Shown here: in pieces, positions 42,422 through 51,684 of the stretch
How positions within the stretch are numbered: the stretch's first letter is position 1
Layout of the letters: each line of letters opens with the position of its first letter
From: Thermococcus chitonophagus
Lineage (GTDB): Archaea; Methanobacteriota_B; Thermococci; Thermococcales; Thermococcaceae
Direction: 5' to 3'
Length of the DNA stretch: 64,000 nt
NCBI RefSeq assembly: GCF_002214605.1
Contig: NZ_CP015193.1
Coordinates: forward strand, 1,530,978 to 1,594,977
Program-made: the position numbers and the translations under genes
Notes under the pieces: generated by a model
Databases searched by the model: none
What the model was told of the DNA's origin: nothing
What the model saw: only the letters and a program-made list of their open reading frames with translations

Positions 42422-43543
42422 ATGAAGTTTCATCTTTGGGGGGCTAAAGTTTCGATAGACCCGAAACCCGATCTCAAATACCTGTATATAGAAATAACGA
42501 ACCGTTGCAACCTTAAATGTGAAATGTGCTTCAAGCAATATTGGGAGGATGAAGAGGGAGACATGGACTGGGATCTCTTCTTGAAGATCCTTGATGACGC
42601 CAAGGAGTTTCCTGACTTAAAGATGATCTACTTTGGAGGAATCGGAGAACCGGCAGTTCATCCAAGGTTTATGGATATGGTTAGGGAGGTAAAGAGGAGG
42701 GGCTTTGCCCTTGGAATGAGTTCAAATGGTGTTCTCCTGACTGAAAGTATTCTGGAGGAGTTCGTAAGGCTTGGAGTTGACCTGATATACTTCTCCATGG
42801 ATGCCATACCAACTGCGTCCGATATAATAAAGCTCGGCCACGTTACTTCAAAGGTAGTTGAAAACAGGATAAAGACCCTCGTCAGGTTAAAGGAGAAGTA
42901 TAAGACTGAGAAGCCCGTTATTGGCGTTGAAGTTGTTGCAACAAAGGAGAACTACCGGCAACTGCCGGAGATGGCCCTCTACCTTAGGGAGCTTGGCGTT
43001 GATTCTATGCTAGTCTCAAACTTGCTTCCAATGACAGAAGAGCAGGCAAAGCTGACAGTTTACGATGGTAGTGTTGACATGGATCCCATAGTAAGGGAAC
43101 TCCAGAGGATAGCAAGTGGAGGCCCTTTCATGAAGATAGCTGAGTTCAGGCTTAGGACAGAGAGGTACTGCGAATTCGTTGAGAACAACGTTGCGGTAGT
43201 CAGGTGGGATGGGGAAGTTTTCCCCTGCTACCGGTTCCTCCACACTTACCCAGAGGTTATATTTGAAAGGGAGAAGAAAGTTATAGCCCACTCCTTCGGG
43301 AACGTTAAAGAGAAAAATCTGAAAGATATATGGATGAGCAGGGACTTTGTATGGTTCAGGTTTATAGTCAGGGCCTCAGCTTATCCGTCCTGCATAGACT
43401 GTCCGCTGAATGATTCGTGCTCATTTGTTTTAGATACAAGGCAGGACTGCTGGGGTAACTCACCGAGCTGTGGTGACTGTCTATGGGGAAGAGGAATAAT
43501 TCTCTGCCCAATTCCAACGGAGTACATGGGGAAGTTCTTATAG
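42422..43543 (+). CDS. radical SAM enzyme, AOR tungsten-cofactor maturase-like
   Basis: 373 residues. The radical SAM motif is TNRCNLKCEMCFKQYW, with GGIGEPAVHP as SAM-binding motif; C-terminal auxiliary cluster Cys are CIDCPLNDSC and CGDCLWGRGIILC. The pattern resembles the cmo-type cofactor-modifying gene found beside aldehyde ferredoxin oxidoreductase genes. No AOR-family gene is in the window, so the target enzyme is unknown. Confidence 0.8.
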   Translation: MKFHLWGAKVSIDPKPDLKYLYIEITNRCNLKCEMCFKQYWEDEEGDMDWDLFLKILDDAKEFPDLKMIYFGGIGEPAVHPRFMDMVREVKRRGFALGMSSNGVLLTESILEEFVRLGVDLIYFSMDAIPTASDIIKLGHVTSKVVENRIKTLVRLKEKYKTEKPVIGVEVVATKENYRQLPEMALYLRELGVDSMLVSNLLPMTEEQAKLTVYDGSVDMDPIVRELQRIASGGPFMKIAEFRLRTERYCEFVENNVAVVRWDGEVFPCYRFLHTYPEVIFEREKKVIAHSFGNVKEKNLKDIWMSRDFVWFRFIVRASAYPSCIDCPLNDSCSFVLDTRQDCWGNSPSCGDCLWGRGIILCPIPTEYMGKFL

Positions 43544-43545
43544 TA

Positions 43546-43839
43546 TTGCCTAGGGAAGAGTGGAAGAAGCTAAAGAAGCTCGATGTAGAGACAATACTTA
43601 GGGAGAACATCGGAAATGTTGAAGAAACTTTGTTAGCTGAATACGAGGAGTTCCTGTTAAGCAAGAAGGCAAAACTGGAAGAGAAATTGCAGGAGATTGA
43701 AAAAGACTTAGAAAGACTGAGGAAATTCTATGAGAAAGCTTTGAAGGACAAGGAGTTGATGATGAAGGAGAGAGACAGGCTTAGAAGGGAGAACAAGGAG
43801 CTAACTGAAAAGCTGAGGCTAAAAAGATCTCGCGGATAG
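43546..43839 (+). CDS. coiled-coil hypothetical protein, about 97 aa
   Basis: The ORF runs in frame from ATG 43483 inside the previous gene, but TTG 43546, two bases after that gene's stop and behind GGGGAAG, is the more likely start. Residues after ETLLAEYEEFLLSKK form a long basic coiled coil. No family recognised. It overlaps the convergent dacZ gene by 21 bases. Confidence 0.5.
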   Translation: MPREEWKKLKKLDVETILRENIGNVEETLLAEYEEFLLSKKAKLEEKLQEIEKDLERLRKFYEKALKDKELMMKERDRLRRENKELTEKLRLKRSRG

Positions 43840-44637
43840 TCTTGGATTGTACTCAAGGACTATCTGTCCATCTTTGAACACCCTTACGGTGCCACTTTCA
43901 GAGAGAGTTATTGCTATGGCCCTAGTTATCTTTGTAATGGCTGCCGAAGCTAGATGCCTACTGCCCAGCCCTTGGGGGAGAGTTACTTCAAGGCTCTTTG
44001 GATCGACATCTAAATATCTGCCTGCGGCCAGTATTCTGCCCTTCGAAGTTATTATGAAAGCACCGTCAAGGAAAGAGAACTCCTTTATTATGGGCTTGAC
44101 CTTTGGATCTAGGATGTTTAAATTGTGACCCTTGAAGGGGTTTGGAACTATTTGATGTGAATGCTTCATGACTTCCTTCGTGTCGCCCACAACGAAAATA
44201 GTGCCAACTGGCTTTCCTTCTCTTCCCTCTATGCTAAGCTCAATAGCGATCTCCAGAGCTCTCTGAACTATCCCCTCATACCTATCAAAAAGCTCATTAC
44301 TAACGATGCTTCTCTCCTCAACTCTCTTAATGCCAAGTGAATCCTCGGTAACGTACACGAACAATTCCCCCTTCTCTATAATCCCCTGCCCCTTCAGAAA
44401 GGCAGCAACTAAATTAAGGAGGTTGCTAAGGCCTATGGAAAGGGGCAGAGGGAGTTTCTTGATATCATCCCTTTCTATATCAAATTCCCTACCAACTATT
44501 ATTACAGGACCTTCAAACTCTACTTCAATGTCTTCAATTGGAGGATAGACTAACACAAGTGCTTTTGCATTTATCTGCCTTGCCAGGTCTTTCGCCTTCT
44601 CTAATAGAACCTCGTACGTTGCCACTTCCTGCACCAC
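43819..44637 (-). CDS. dacZ: diadenylate cyclase DacZ (c-di-AMP synthase)
   Basis: 272 residues. The DAC domain is at the C-terminus: FLDGAFIIT (DGA motif) and [14 protein letters not shown] (RHxxA motif). The N-terminal domain is the one specific to archaeal DacZ. It makes c-di-AMP from two ATP, a signal for osmotic and potassium balance. The start is GTG 44637; no ribosome binding site precedes it, and a TATA box CTTATAAAG lies about 25 bases upstream, so the mRNA is likely leaderless. Confidence 0.85.
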   Translation of the reverse strand: MVQEVATYEVLLEKAKDLARQINAKALVLVYPPIEDIEVEFEGPVIIVGREFDIERDDIKKLPLPLSIGLSNLLNLVAAFLKGQGIIEKGELFVYVTEDSLGIKRVEERSIVSNELFDRYEGIVQRALEIAIELSIEGREGKPVGTIFVVGDTKEVMKHSHQIVPNPFKGHNLNILDPKVKPIIKEFSFLDGAFIITSKGRILAAGRYLDVDPKSLEVTLPQGLGSRHLASAAITKITRAIAITLSESGTVRVFKDGQIVLEYNPRLSARSF

Positions 44638-44654
44638 TGAATATTTTTCAGCTC

Positions 44655-44670
44655 AGCTTTATAAGGGTTT
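44655..44670. promoter_or_regulatory. shared TATA element between dacZ and ubiX
   Basis: GCTTTATAAGGG is nearly symmetric, so that one AT box can serve dacZ (minus) and ubiX (plus). Start codons lie about 22 and 38 bases away on either side. Confidence 0.45.
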
Positions 44671-44698
44671 ACTAAATTTAAACCAGCTGGTGGATCTG

Positions 44699-45262
44699 AT
44701 GAGGATAATAGTAGCAATAACTGGCGCAAGTGGTAGCATTTATGGCATAGAACTTTACAGAACTCTCAAAGCTCTGGGTCATGAAGTAATACTCCTAGCA
44801 TCAGAAGTTGGAAAGAGGGTAGCAAAATTTGAAACCGGGATAGATTTAAAGCCAGATTACGAGGAGTATGATCTGTTTGCTCCAATAGCATCTGGATCAT
44901 ATATGTTTGATGCTATGGTCATAGCTCCATGCTCGATGAAAACTCTTGCTGCAATAGCGAATGGGTGTTCTTATAATCTAATAACGAGAGTTGCCGATGT
45001 GACACTAAAAGAGAGGAGAAAGCTTGTTCTTCTTATAAGGGAAACCCCGCTAAGTTTGGTGCATATCCAAAACATGTTGAAAGTTACCCAAGCTGGAGCC
45101 ATAGTTATGCCAGCATCTCCAGCATTCTATACAAAACCTCAAACACTAGACGACATAGTAAGGTTTATAATTGGGAAAATCCTCGACATATTGGGGATTA
45201 ACCATAATCTCTATCCAAGGTGGGGGGTCGAAAATGCCGAACACTCAGCTGGACGATCTTGA
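44699..45262 (+). CDS. ubiX: UbiX-type flavin prenyltransferase
   Basis: About 187 residues from ATG 44699 behind GGTGGATCTG. Rossmann-type flavoprotein motifs [25 protein letters not shown] and [16 protein letters not shown]. It makes prenylated FMN for UbiD-type decarboxylases. The C-terminus runs into the start of the next gene (29 bases shared). Confidence 0.9.
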   Translation: MRIIVAITGASGSIYGIELYRTLKALGHEVILLASEVGKRVAKFETGIDLKPDYEEYDLFAPIASGSYMFDAMVIAPCSMKTLAAIANGCSYNLITRVADVTLKERRKLVLLIRETPLSLVHIQNMLKVTQAGAIVMPASPAFYTKPQTLDDIVRFIIGKILDILGINHNLYPRWGVENAEHSAGRS

Positions 45263-45722
45263 TAGAGCAATATTAAGGTTACTAAAGTCAGATGCGAGAC
45301 TTACAATAGCGGAAATTAGTAATAAAATAGGGAAACCGGAGTCAACTGTTCATTTTAGGATCAAAAAGTTGCAAGAAAGAGGAATCATTGATAAATATAC
45401 AATAATTCTGGGGGAGCCCCTGAAGCCTAAGTATCTGGCTTTTATAATACTGGAGGTTGGGAGACCAATAATTGAGGATTTCTTGGACAGGTACGTTGAG
45501 TATATAACAAAGACACTGTCCGCTCTTCCTGGGGTTCTTTTCGTGGCAAAAAGTGGTGCAGACAAGATAATAGCCCTCGTTGGCAAGAACGATAAGGAAG
45601 AGCTGATGAACTTCATAGAGGATAACATAAAGAGCATCCCCACACTAAGGAATGTTGTAGTCCTTCCAGTCTCGGAAATTAGAAAGGGGGAGGATATAGC
45701 CGGCTTCCTTGCGGAGGTCTGA
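45234..45722 (+). CDS. Lrp/AsnC-family transcription regulator
   Basis: 162 residues from ATG 45234 (GGGGGGTCGAAA upstream). The N-terminal winged helix reads [20 protein letters not shown] and [16 protein letters not shown]; the rest is a RAM-like ligand domain. The upstream frame to 45171 lies inside ubiX and is not used. Targets unknown; ubiX and the following CYTH gene are close enough to be in the same transcript. Confidence 0.85.
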   Translation: MPNTQLDDLDRAILRLLKSDARLTIAEISNKIGKPESTVHFRIKKLQERGIIDKYTIILGEPLKPKYLAFIILEVGRPIIEDFLDRYVEYITKTLSALPGVLFVAKSGADKIIALVGKNDKEELMNFIEDNIKSIPTLRNVVVLPVSEIRKGEDIAGFLAEV

Positions 45723-45724
45723 GA

Positions 45725-46222
45725 ATGGAAATAGAGATCAAATTCAAGGTAAACTTCGATGAAATCAAGAAGAAAATTGAGGCCCTTGGCGCTCATTTTT
45801 CCCATTTTGAGGAGCAAGAGGACGTTTATTTCAAAGTCCCCAGACCAAAGCTCCTCCGGGTTAGGACCATCAACAACCTCAGCGAGTATTATATAACATA
45901 TAAGGAAATTAAGGACGAAAGAAACGAGGAGTTCTATGAAATCGAATTCAAGGTAGAAGATTTCCAAAAAGCTGTGGAAATGTTCAAAGGGCTTGGGTAC
46001 GAAGTTGAAGCAGTAGTAAAAAAGAAGAGATGGATCTACAAGCTGAACGACGTTACTTTCGAGCTGAACAGAGTTGAAAAAGCTGGAGACTTCCTGGATA
46101 TAGAGGTAATCGCCGAGGATCCAGAAGAGGCCAAGAGAAAAATATGGGAGGTCGCTAAAAAGCTTGGATTAAAGGAGGAAGACGTAGAGCCAAGGCTGTA
46201 CATAGAGCTTGTCAACGAGTAA
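45725..46222 (+). CDS. CYTH-domain phosphatase/CyaB-like protein
   Basis: 165 residues starting MEIEIKFKV, the ExExK signature of the CYTH fold. The family covers class IV adenylyl cyclases and thiamine triphosphatases; archaeal members are often named CyaB but their substrate is usually an inorganic or nucleoside triphosphate. It starts two bases after the Lrp stop and overlaps the convergent tyrS end by 11 bases. Confidence 0.85.
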   Translation: MEIEIKFKVNFDEIKKKIEALGAHFSHFEEQEDVYFKVPRPKLLRVRTINNLSEYYITYKEIKDERNEEFYEIEFKVEDFQKAVEMFKGLGYEVEAVVKKKRWIYKLNDVTFELNRVEKAGDFLDIEVIAEDPEEAKRKIWEVAKKLGLKEEDVEPRLYIELVNE

Positions 46223-47339
46223 TCTTAACCTGTTGCATCAGCTCCAGAGGCTCAGGGTGCTTCTCGAAGTACTTCCTCACGGGTTCAAGCAGGTCTATGA
46301 GGTACTCAGCAACGGCATTCTTCAGGTCAAGTGGGTGTAGCTTGCCCTCGGCGAAGTCCCTCTTTAGCTCTTCAAAGGTAGTGTAAGTGATATCCCCTCC
46401 AAACTTCGCGGGCCTGTGTATGGTGAACTCCGTGGGCTCTTCACGGAAGATTATATACTCAGCCCAGTCAAGAACAGGATTGTACCTGACTTCTCTTGCG
46501 GGACAAAATGCTTTCCTGAGCTTCTGCTTGATCTCTTCAGGACTGTCGTGGATGAATACAGCTGAATATGGCTTGCTTTTGCTCATCTTCATCTGGGCCT
46601 TTATCTCCTTGAACTCTTCCTCGCTTTCAATGGGCCACTTCGGTGGCTCCTGAAGTCCGAGGAGTAAGTGGTGGTGAACTGCAACGGGCTTAAGCTTCTC
46701 CCCGTTGTGGATTATCGGGTGGTACCTCAGCTTTTGAGCAACCTCAATTGCGATAACGTGAGCTTTCCTCTGATCCATTCCGGCGTGAGCTATTGTGACT
46801 CCTTGGTAAAATATATCGGCAACTTGCATCATTGGGTAAATCAGCTTGGCGAAGTCTATTGCCTCTCCCATCTGCCTGCCCATTATCGTGATCGAACGCA
46901 TGACCCTGCTTAGGGTCACGTTCTTTGAAATGTCAATTACCGTCTGCCAGTAGTCCCCGTTCTCGAGAATTTCACTTGCTAAAACGAACTCCACCTTCTT
47001 TGGATTTCCGCCCATAACCTCAATGCTCCTCTCCATCCCGACCTTGAAGTACTTTAATGCCACTTCCTGAATCGTTTCAAGGTCTCCCCCAAGCTTGTCG
47101 TTTATCCAGCTGTGCCAGTCAGCTAGGAAAATCCTAGTCTTTATTCCAGCCTTTTGGAAGTCGGCTATCTTAGCTCCAGCCATTAATCCGGTGCCGAGAT
47201 GAATGTAACCGCTTATCTCAAATCCAATGTAGTGCTGAAGGGGAGCACCAACTTCAAAGAGGTACCTCAAATTCTCAACAGTCAAAACCTCTTCAGTGGG
47301 CTTTTTCAGGACTAAGTTTATTCTCTCCTCAATGTCCAT
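46212..47339 (-). CDS. tyrS: tyrosyl-tRNA synthetase
   Basis: 375 residues from ATG 47339 (GCTGGTGGTGAGT upstream). Class I archaeal/eukaryal-type TyrRS: HIGH-like HLGTG after FEISGYI, and the KMSKS loop QMKMSKSKP. MDQRKAH and YPMMQVADIF are conserved. Charges tRNA-Tyr with tyrosine. The six extra N-terminal codons of the longer frame lie in the leader. Confidence 0.93.
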   Translation of the reverse strand: MDIEERINLVLKKPTEEVLTVENLRYLFEVGAPLQHYIGFEISGYIHLGTGLMAGAKIADFQKAGIKTRIFLADWHSWINDKLGGDLETIQEVALKYFKVGMERSIEVMGGNPKKVEFVLASEILENGDYWQTVIDISKNVTLSRVMRSITIMGRQMGEAIDFAKLIYPMMQVADIFYQGVTIAHAGMDQRKAHVIAIEVAQKLRYHPIIHNGEKLKPVAVHHHLLLGLQEPPKWPIESEEEFKEIKAQMKMSKSKPYSAVFIHDSPEEIKQKLRKAFCPAREVRYNPVLDWAEYIIFREEPTEFTIHRPAKFGGDITYTTFEELKRDFAEGKLHPLDLKNAVAEYLIDLLEPVRKYFEKHPEPLELMQQVKITR

Positions 47340-47385
47340 ACTCACCACCAGCTTCATAAAGGATTATGCATTTAAGGGGTTTTCG

Positions 47386-47441
47386 AGGATGATGAGCCCT
47401 TGCACTGCTGAGGGGTGATGATGCTGGACCAAGGCTGAAGG
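47386..47441 (+). ncRNA. C/D-box sRNA
   Basis: C ATGATGA 47389-47395, D' CTGA 47408-47411, C' GTGATGA 47415-47421, D CTGA 47435-47438. Guides: GCCCTTGCACTG (12 bases) before D' and TGCTGGACCAAGG (13 bases) before D. Box spacing is typical of Thermococcales 2'-O-methylation guides. It fills the gap between the divergent tyrS and a membrane-protein gene. Confidence 0.88.
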
Positions 47442-47448
47442 TGGTTTC

Positions 47449-48060
47449 ATGATAAGAGAATTGTTGTTGCTTATCCTCTTGTACTCCTTCAAACTTATCA
47501 TCTCCTTGTTTGGGTTCATGGTAAGAATATTCTTGATCCCTCTTAAGAAAACGATCGATCTACCAGAGAACAGGAGAAAGACAATTGAAGCATTAATTGA
47601 AATTGTGAGGTATATTCTGGCGGTAATTCTAGCGGTAAAGATCAGCGGAATCTTGAGAGCATTTCTGGTGTTCCTTGGGTTTAACAGCGGAGTTAGTCTT
47701 GGTAAGAGAACAATATACTCAGCCCACGACATTAGCGTGCTGAGAAAGCATAGAGAGGACAAGTTGCTTGGCCCATTTGCGGCACTATCAACAGTCATGA
47801 CTATAGTAGAAGTTTCAATATTCGTAGCTTTAACTCTTGCTTCCAAGGTTCTCACACCCTCAACAACGATTCTACATTACTGGATCCTGGGATTGGCCTA
47901 TGGAGTTGCATATCTTGCAGTGTCTTACGGAAACTTAGGAGTACTCCAAAGGAATTCGCTTTTCCTGCTGATTTTCTTTGGGATTAAAACAGGAAAAGCT
48001 AAAGCAGAAGAAGTGTCCCAGCGACTATCAAGAAAACTCCCAGGGCTGTTTTTAAGGTGA
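47449..48060 (+). CDS. hypothetical membrane protein, 203 aa
   Basis: ATG 47449 follows AAGGTGGTTTC, directly after the sRNA D box. Five or so hydrophobic segments (LLLLILLYSFKLIISLFGFM; ALIEIVRYILAVILAVKI; TIVEVSIFVALTLASKVL; YGVAYLAVSY; SLFLLIFFGI). No family recognised. The 3' end overlaps the convergent EamA gene by 62 bases, an unusually long overlap. Confidence 0.7.
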   Translation: MIRELLLLILLYSFKLIISLFGFMVRIFLIPLKKTIDLPENRRKTIEALIEIVRYILAVILAVKISGILRAFLVFLGFNSGVSLGKRTIYSAHDISVLRKHREDKLLGPFAALSTVMTIVEVSIFVALTLASKVLTPSTTILHYWILGLAYGVAYLAVSYGNLGVLQRNSLFLLIFFGIKTGKAKAEEVSQRLSRKLPGLFLR

Positions 48061-48403
48061 TATTTTCTCCCAGAATAAGCCAGGCCAGAATTACGGCTAG
48101 GGCAACGCTCAGTCTGTCTATGGGGGCTACAATTGATACCTTTCCAAGCTTAATAGCTTTAAAGTAGAATAACCAGGATAGAGCCCCTGCTATGCCAGAG
48201 AGAAGAATGAATGCAAATTCTTTCCCATTTATTTCCTTTAGCTCGCCCTTGGTAATGACAAGCATGGTCAAGAAAGTAGCCATAACTATAGCCCTAACGG
48301 CAGAAGCCAGTTCCGGGCTTGTAGTTTTAAGGCCGAGTTTACCAAAAATTGGGACTAGAGAAGCAAAGAACGCAGATAGCAGAGCGTAGGCTATGTAGTT
48401 CAT
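47999..48403 (-). CDS. EamA-family membrane transporter, single domain
   Basis: 134 residues, four or five membrane segments, with the EamA pattern [19 protein letters not shown] at the start and [21 protein letters not shown] at the end. Single-domain members act as dimers; full-length DMT exporters have two copies. The ATG at 48403 overlaps the stop of the phosphomutase gene upstream by four bases. Confidence 0.8.
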   Translation of the reverse strand: MNYIAYALLSAFFASLVPIFGKLGLKTTSPELASAVRAIVMATFLTMLVITKGELKEINGKEFAFILLSGIAGALSWLFYFKAIKLGKVSIVAPIDRLSVALAVILAWLILGENITLKTALGVFLIVAGTLLLL

Positions 48404-49755
48404 CCTTGGGCCTCCCTTATTGCCTCTCTAACGAGTTTCTCAGCTTTCTCCATTAACTCTTCAGCTTTCTCTTGGGTTTGGGCCTCTAATGTTATCCTCA
48501 TTATTGGCTCGGTTCCGCTCGGCCTAAATAGGATCCACCACTCCTCATTTTCTATCCTTACGCCGTCAATATCTATTAGTCTCTTGTACTCAAAGCTCTC
48601 CAAAGCCCTCTTCGCTATTATCTCCATTGCCTTCTCCTTCAACTCATTTGGGCAGGGTATCTTAGCCCTTAACGTTACGTACCTTGGCACTTCCTTTGCA
48701 AGCTCGCTTATCGGGCCGAGCTTATCTATCATCTCAAGAACGAGAGCTCCCGCAAATATGCCATCTGGCGTTAAGTTCCACTGGGGCATTATCCACGTCC
48801 CACTCGGCTCTCCACCAAAAACACCCCCATGTCTCGCCAGCTCTTCAGCAACCGCAACGTCACCAACCTTAGTCCTAACTACCCTACCTCCAAGATCCCT
48901 AATGTAGTCATCCAAGGCGAAGCCAGCATCCACGGTTGTTACCACTATCCCCTCCCCGTACTTCCTGAGCATGTAGCCCGCGATAAGGGAGAGCATGACC
49001 TCGTACTCAACGAACTTTCCAGTGTCATCAACAACTCCAATCCTATCGGCATCGCCATCATGGGCTATTCCCACGTCAGCGTTCATTGCCTTGACAGTTT
49101 TGGCTAACATTTCAAGGCTCTTTGCGTTGGGCTCGAGCTCTCTAACAAAGAACCCACTTGGATGGGAGTTCAGACTTATAACTCTATTCCCGAGCTCCCT
49201 TTGGAGGTAGGGACTTAAGATCGAGCCGGCCCCGTTGCCTGTATCAACAACAACTGTGTAGGAATCTTCAAGACTTACCGTTTTCAGGGCTTCCTCTATG
49301 TACTCTTCTCTGGGATCTTCCCTAGTCAGCTTTCCTATCTCGTTCCACGGAACTCTCTTAAACTGACCAGAATCCATTATCTCCTCAAGCTTCCTCTCCC
49401 TATCCGGAGTGTATGCCATCCCATTCTTGTCCCAGACTTTGATCCCGTTGTATTCCGGAGGATTGTGGCTCGCCGTTATCGTTACCCCCGCATCAGCCCC
49501 ATAAAGCTTAATGGCGAAGCCAGTAAGGGGTGTCGGAGCAAGACCTATATCGATCACGTTAATTCCAGTAGCGAGGAGGCCACTTATGACAGCATTCTTC
49601 AGCATTTCACTGCTTGTTCTCGTATCTACTCCAATAACGACGGTTCCTTCACCAAGATATGTACCCAAGGCCAAACCAGCCTTCAGGGCAAGCTCCGGAG
49701 TTAGCTTTTCATTAACAACCTCCCTTATTCCACTTGTTCCGAAGTACTTACCCAT
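48400..49755 (-). CDS. phosphohexomutase (phosphoglucosamine/phosphomannomutase family)
   Basis: 451 residues. Phosphoserine loop [13 protein letters not shown], metal site DGDADRI, sugar loop GGEPSGTW, phosphate loop [12 protein letters not shown] paralogue of the 33525-34892 gene; GEPSGT points to a GlmM-like (glucosamine) or dual role, whereas the operon copy sits with mannose genes. Start ATG 49755. Confidence 0.88.
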   Translation of the reverse strand: MGKYFGTSGIREVVNEKLTPELALKAGLALGTYLGEGTVVIGVDTRTSSEMLKNAVISGLLATGINVIDIGLAPTPLTGFAIKLYGADAGVTITASHNPPEYNGIKVWDKNGMAYTPDRERKLEEIMDSGQFKRVPWNEIGKLTREDPREEYIEEALKTVSLEDSYTVVVDTGNGAGSILSPYLQRELGNRVISLNSHPSGFFVRELEPNAKSLEMLAKTVKAMNADVGIAHDGDADRIGVVDDTGKFVEYEVMLSLIAGYMLRKYGEGIVVTTVDAGFALDDYIRDLGGRVVRTKVGDVAVAEELARHGGVFGGEPSGTWIMPQWNLTPDGIFAGALVLEMIDKLGPISELAKEVPRYVTLRAKIPCPNELKEKAMEIIAKRALESFEYKRLIDIDGVRIENEEWWILFRPSGTEPIMRITLEAQTQEKAEELMEKAEKLVREAIREAQG

Positions 49756-49773
49756 CCCGAACCCCCCACAATT

Positions 49774-50550
49774 TTATCTTTGTAAAATATCGTCCCTTAT
49801 CCTAACTAAAGCTTTTGCCCTTTCAATGGAAACAGGATTCTCGGTAATTCCACCTTCCTTAACCCACGTTCCAACTATAAATCCATCCGCGAATTTGGCA
49901 AGCAAGGGCAGATTCTGAGGATTGACACCTGAACCGACTATAACTGGAACTCTACTTACTTTTTTGACAGTTTTAAGATCATTTAGGCTGACTTCACTTC
50001 CTGTCCTAGAACCGCTCACTATTACCGCATCCGCCCCTCCCCTCTCCACGGTATCGAGGACTGCATCCTCTAAGCGAGAGAAGTGAACCGCGTGCTTGAC
50101 GTGAACGTCGGCAAAGACTTTGACCCCAGGAAGTAGTCTCTTCACAAGCGCTAGATCCCTAGCACAGCCCTCTATTATTCCTTGGTCGGTGAAGGCAACT
50201 CCCGTGAGAACATTAACCCTAATGAACTCAGCCTTCACGGAATACGCTATTCCATATGCAGCTATGCAATCATTTCTTAGCACGTTTATGCCTACCGGTA
50301 TAGACACCTCTCTGCGAACCTCTTTAGCAACAACCGTAAAGGCAGCAACTGTCTCCTTCCCAACTTCCTTGGCAAATGGGTAGTCCCCAAAGTTCTCAAC
50401 TATTATGGCATCAAAGCCAGCCTCCTCATAAGTCCGTGCATCCCTTACGGCGTTCTCAATAGCATCCTCAAGATCTCCCGAGAACCTGGGGGATCCTGGG
50501 AGGGGTCTTAGATGGACAACGCCTATTAGGGGCTTACTCTCGAAGTTCAT
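49774..50550 (-). CDS. BtpA/SgcQ-family TIM-barrel protein
   Basis: 258 residues. Family pattern GVVHLRPLPGSPRF, IVENFGDYPF, GINVLRND, ADAVIVSGSRTG and GSGVNPQNL. BtpA was named for photosystem I biogenesis in cyanobacteria; archaeal members have a phosphate-binding TIM barrel and unknown substrates. It lies upstream of the phosphomutase gene with an 18-base gap, so a sugar-related role is possible. Confidence 0.85.
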   Translation of the reverse strand: MNFESKPLIGVVHLRPLPGSPRFSGDLEDAIENAVRDARTYEEAGFDAIIVENFGDYPFAKEVGKETVAAFTVVAKEVRREVSIPVGINVLRNDCIAAYGIAYSVKAEFIRVNVLTGVAFTDQGIIEGCARDLALVKRLLPGVKVFADVHVKHAVHFSRLEDAVLDTVERGGADAVIVSGSRTGSEVSLNDLKTVKKVSRVPVIVGSGVNPQNLPLLAKFADGFIVGTWVKEGGITENPVSIERAKALVRIRDDILQR

Positions 50551-50597
50551 GGGTTGAATTAAAAAGTTAGAAGTGTAAAGCTTTTCGGTGGTTAAAG

Positions 50598-51356
50598 GTG
50601 ATAGACGCTCACGCTCACATTGAATTTTACAAAAAGGATCACGAGGAGATAATTAGAGAAGCCCAAGAAAAACTCAGGGCGATAGTTGACTCAATAACCG
50701 AGTACAGGAAAACTCATGTCTGGAAGAGTTGGGATCTGCTGAAGCACTATTTCGGCTTTATCTTCCCTACTCTGGGCTACCATCCAAACGAGGCTAGGAG
50801 GGGGAATTGGGAGAAAGTAAGAAAGGTGGAGGAGTTCATCAGAGATCATGCAGGGGAGATATATGCCATAGGGGAGATAGGCCTAGACTATTTCCATGCG
50901 AAAACTGAAAAGGAAAGGGAAAATCAAAGGAAAATATTTGAACACTTCTTGGAGCTCGCCGTGGAGTTAGATTTGCCAGTTGTAATTCACGCAAGAGATG
51001 CCGAGAGGGAAGCTTACGAGCTCGTGCAGAAGTACGGCGTTAAAGCCTATTTCCACTCCTATACGGGACCCACAGACGTTGCGAAGGAGATAGCTGAGAA
51101 TGGACACATAATAGGGATAGTTACCGGCATAGTCTTTATTCCTGAAGTTAGGGAGGTTGCTAAGACCTTAGATATTGAAAACCTCGTTGCTGAGACTGAC
51201 TCCCCCTATATGAGCCCCTACAAGGGAGAGAGGAACAAGCCGTGGTACATAAGGGTTGTCATTGAGGAGCTTTCAAAGCTCAAGGAGATTCCGGAATCTG
51301 AAATAGAAAGGATAACAGAGAAAAACACAATAGATTTCTTCTCGCTTCTTCTATAA
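50598..51356 (+). CDS. TatD-family metal-dependent hydrolase
   Basis: 252 residues from GTG 50598 (GGTGGTTAAAG upstream). Amidohydrolase fold with DAHAHIE at the N-terminus, GEIGLDYFHA, VVIHARDAE and VAETDSPYMSP. TatD-like proteins are 3'-5' DNases or deoxyribonucleases acting in DNA repair; the archaeal substrate is not certain. Confidence 0.85.
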   Translation: MIDAHAHIEFYKKDHEEIIREAQEKLRAIVDSITEYRKTHVWKSWDLLKHYFGFIFPTLGYHPNEARRGNWEKVRKVEEFIRDHAGEIYAIGEIGLDYFHAKTEKERENQRKIFEHFLELAVELDLPVVIHARDAEREAYELVQKYGVKAYFHSYTGPTDVAKEIAENGHIIGIVTGIVFIPEVREVAKTLDIENLVAETDSPYMSPYKGERNKPWYIRVVIEELSKLKEIPESEIERITEKNTIDFFSLLL

Positions 51357-51394
51357 CGAAATTCAAACTTTATTCTTTCGCTTTTCGGACATAA

Positions 51395-51434
51395 GCTTTT
51401 TAAAGCACTCCCTCAAAAATTAGGTTGGCCTAAT
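51395..51434 (+). promoter_or_regulatory. feo operon promoter with DtxR-box-like operator
   Basis: TATA-like CTTTTTAAAG at 51395-51404. The inverted repeat ATTAGG-TTGG-CCTAAT at 51419-51434 falls at the expected transcription start. It matches the DtxR consensus half TTAGGTTAGCCTAA and the element upstream of the dtxR-like gene at 59133. A repressor bound here in iron-replete cells would block initiation. Confidence 0.75.
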
Positions 51435-51454
51435 AATATTGGGAGGTGCCTAAT

Positions 51455-51682
51455 TTGTACGTGCCACTGACGGCATTAAACGAGGGAGAGGCAGGGATTG
51501 TCGTGGACATTCAGGGAGGGCCCAACGCTAGGGCGAAGCTGATAGCCATGGGAATAGCCCCAGGAGTCACGGTTAGAGTCATTAAGGGTAGAGGACCCGG
51601 TCCCATGATAATAGCCGTTGGCTCCTCGAGAATAGCAATTGGCTGGGGAATAGCGAGGAAGATAATCGTCAGGAGGGTTTGA
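51455..51682 (+). CDS. feoA: ferrous iron transport protein FeoA
   Basis: About 75 residues, SH3-like fold (LYVPLTALNEGEAG, AKLIAMGIAPGVTVRVI, GPMIIAVGSSRIAIG). TTG 51455 is preferred as start since GGGAGGTG ends seven bases before it; GTG 51446 overlaps that site. The stop overlaps the feoB leader. Small partner of FeoB. Confidence 0.88.
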   Translation: MYVPLTALNEGEAGIVVDIQGGPNARAKLIAMGIAPGVTVRVIKGRGPGPMIIAVGSSRIAIGWGIARKIIVRRV

Positions 51683-51684
51683 CG

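Noticed and set aside
47364-47855. 163-codon minus-strand ORF opposite the membrane protein.
   Set aside because: It is the shadow of the 47449-48060 gene and of the C/D sRNA; codon pattern is that of an antisense frame.
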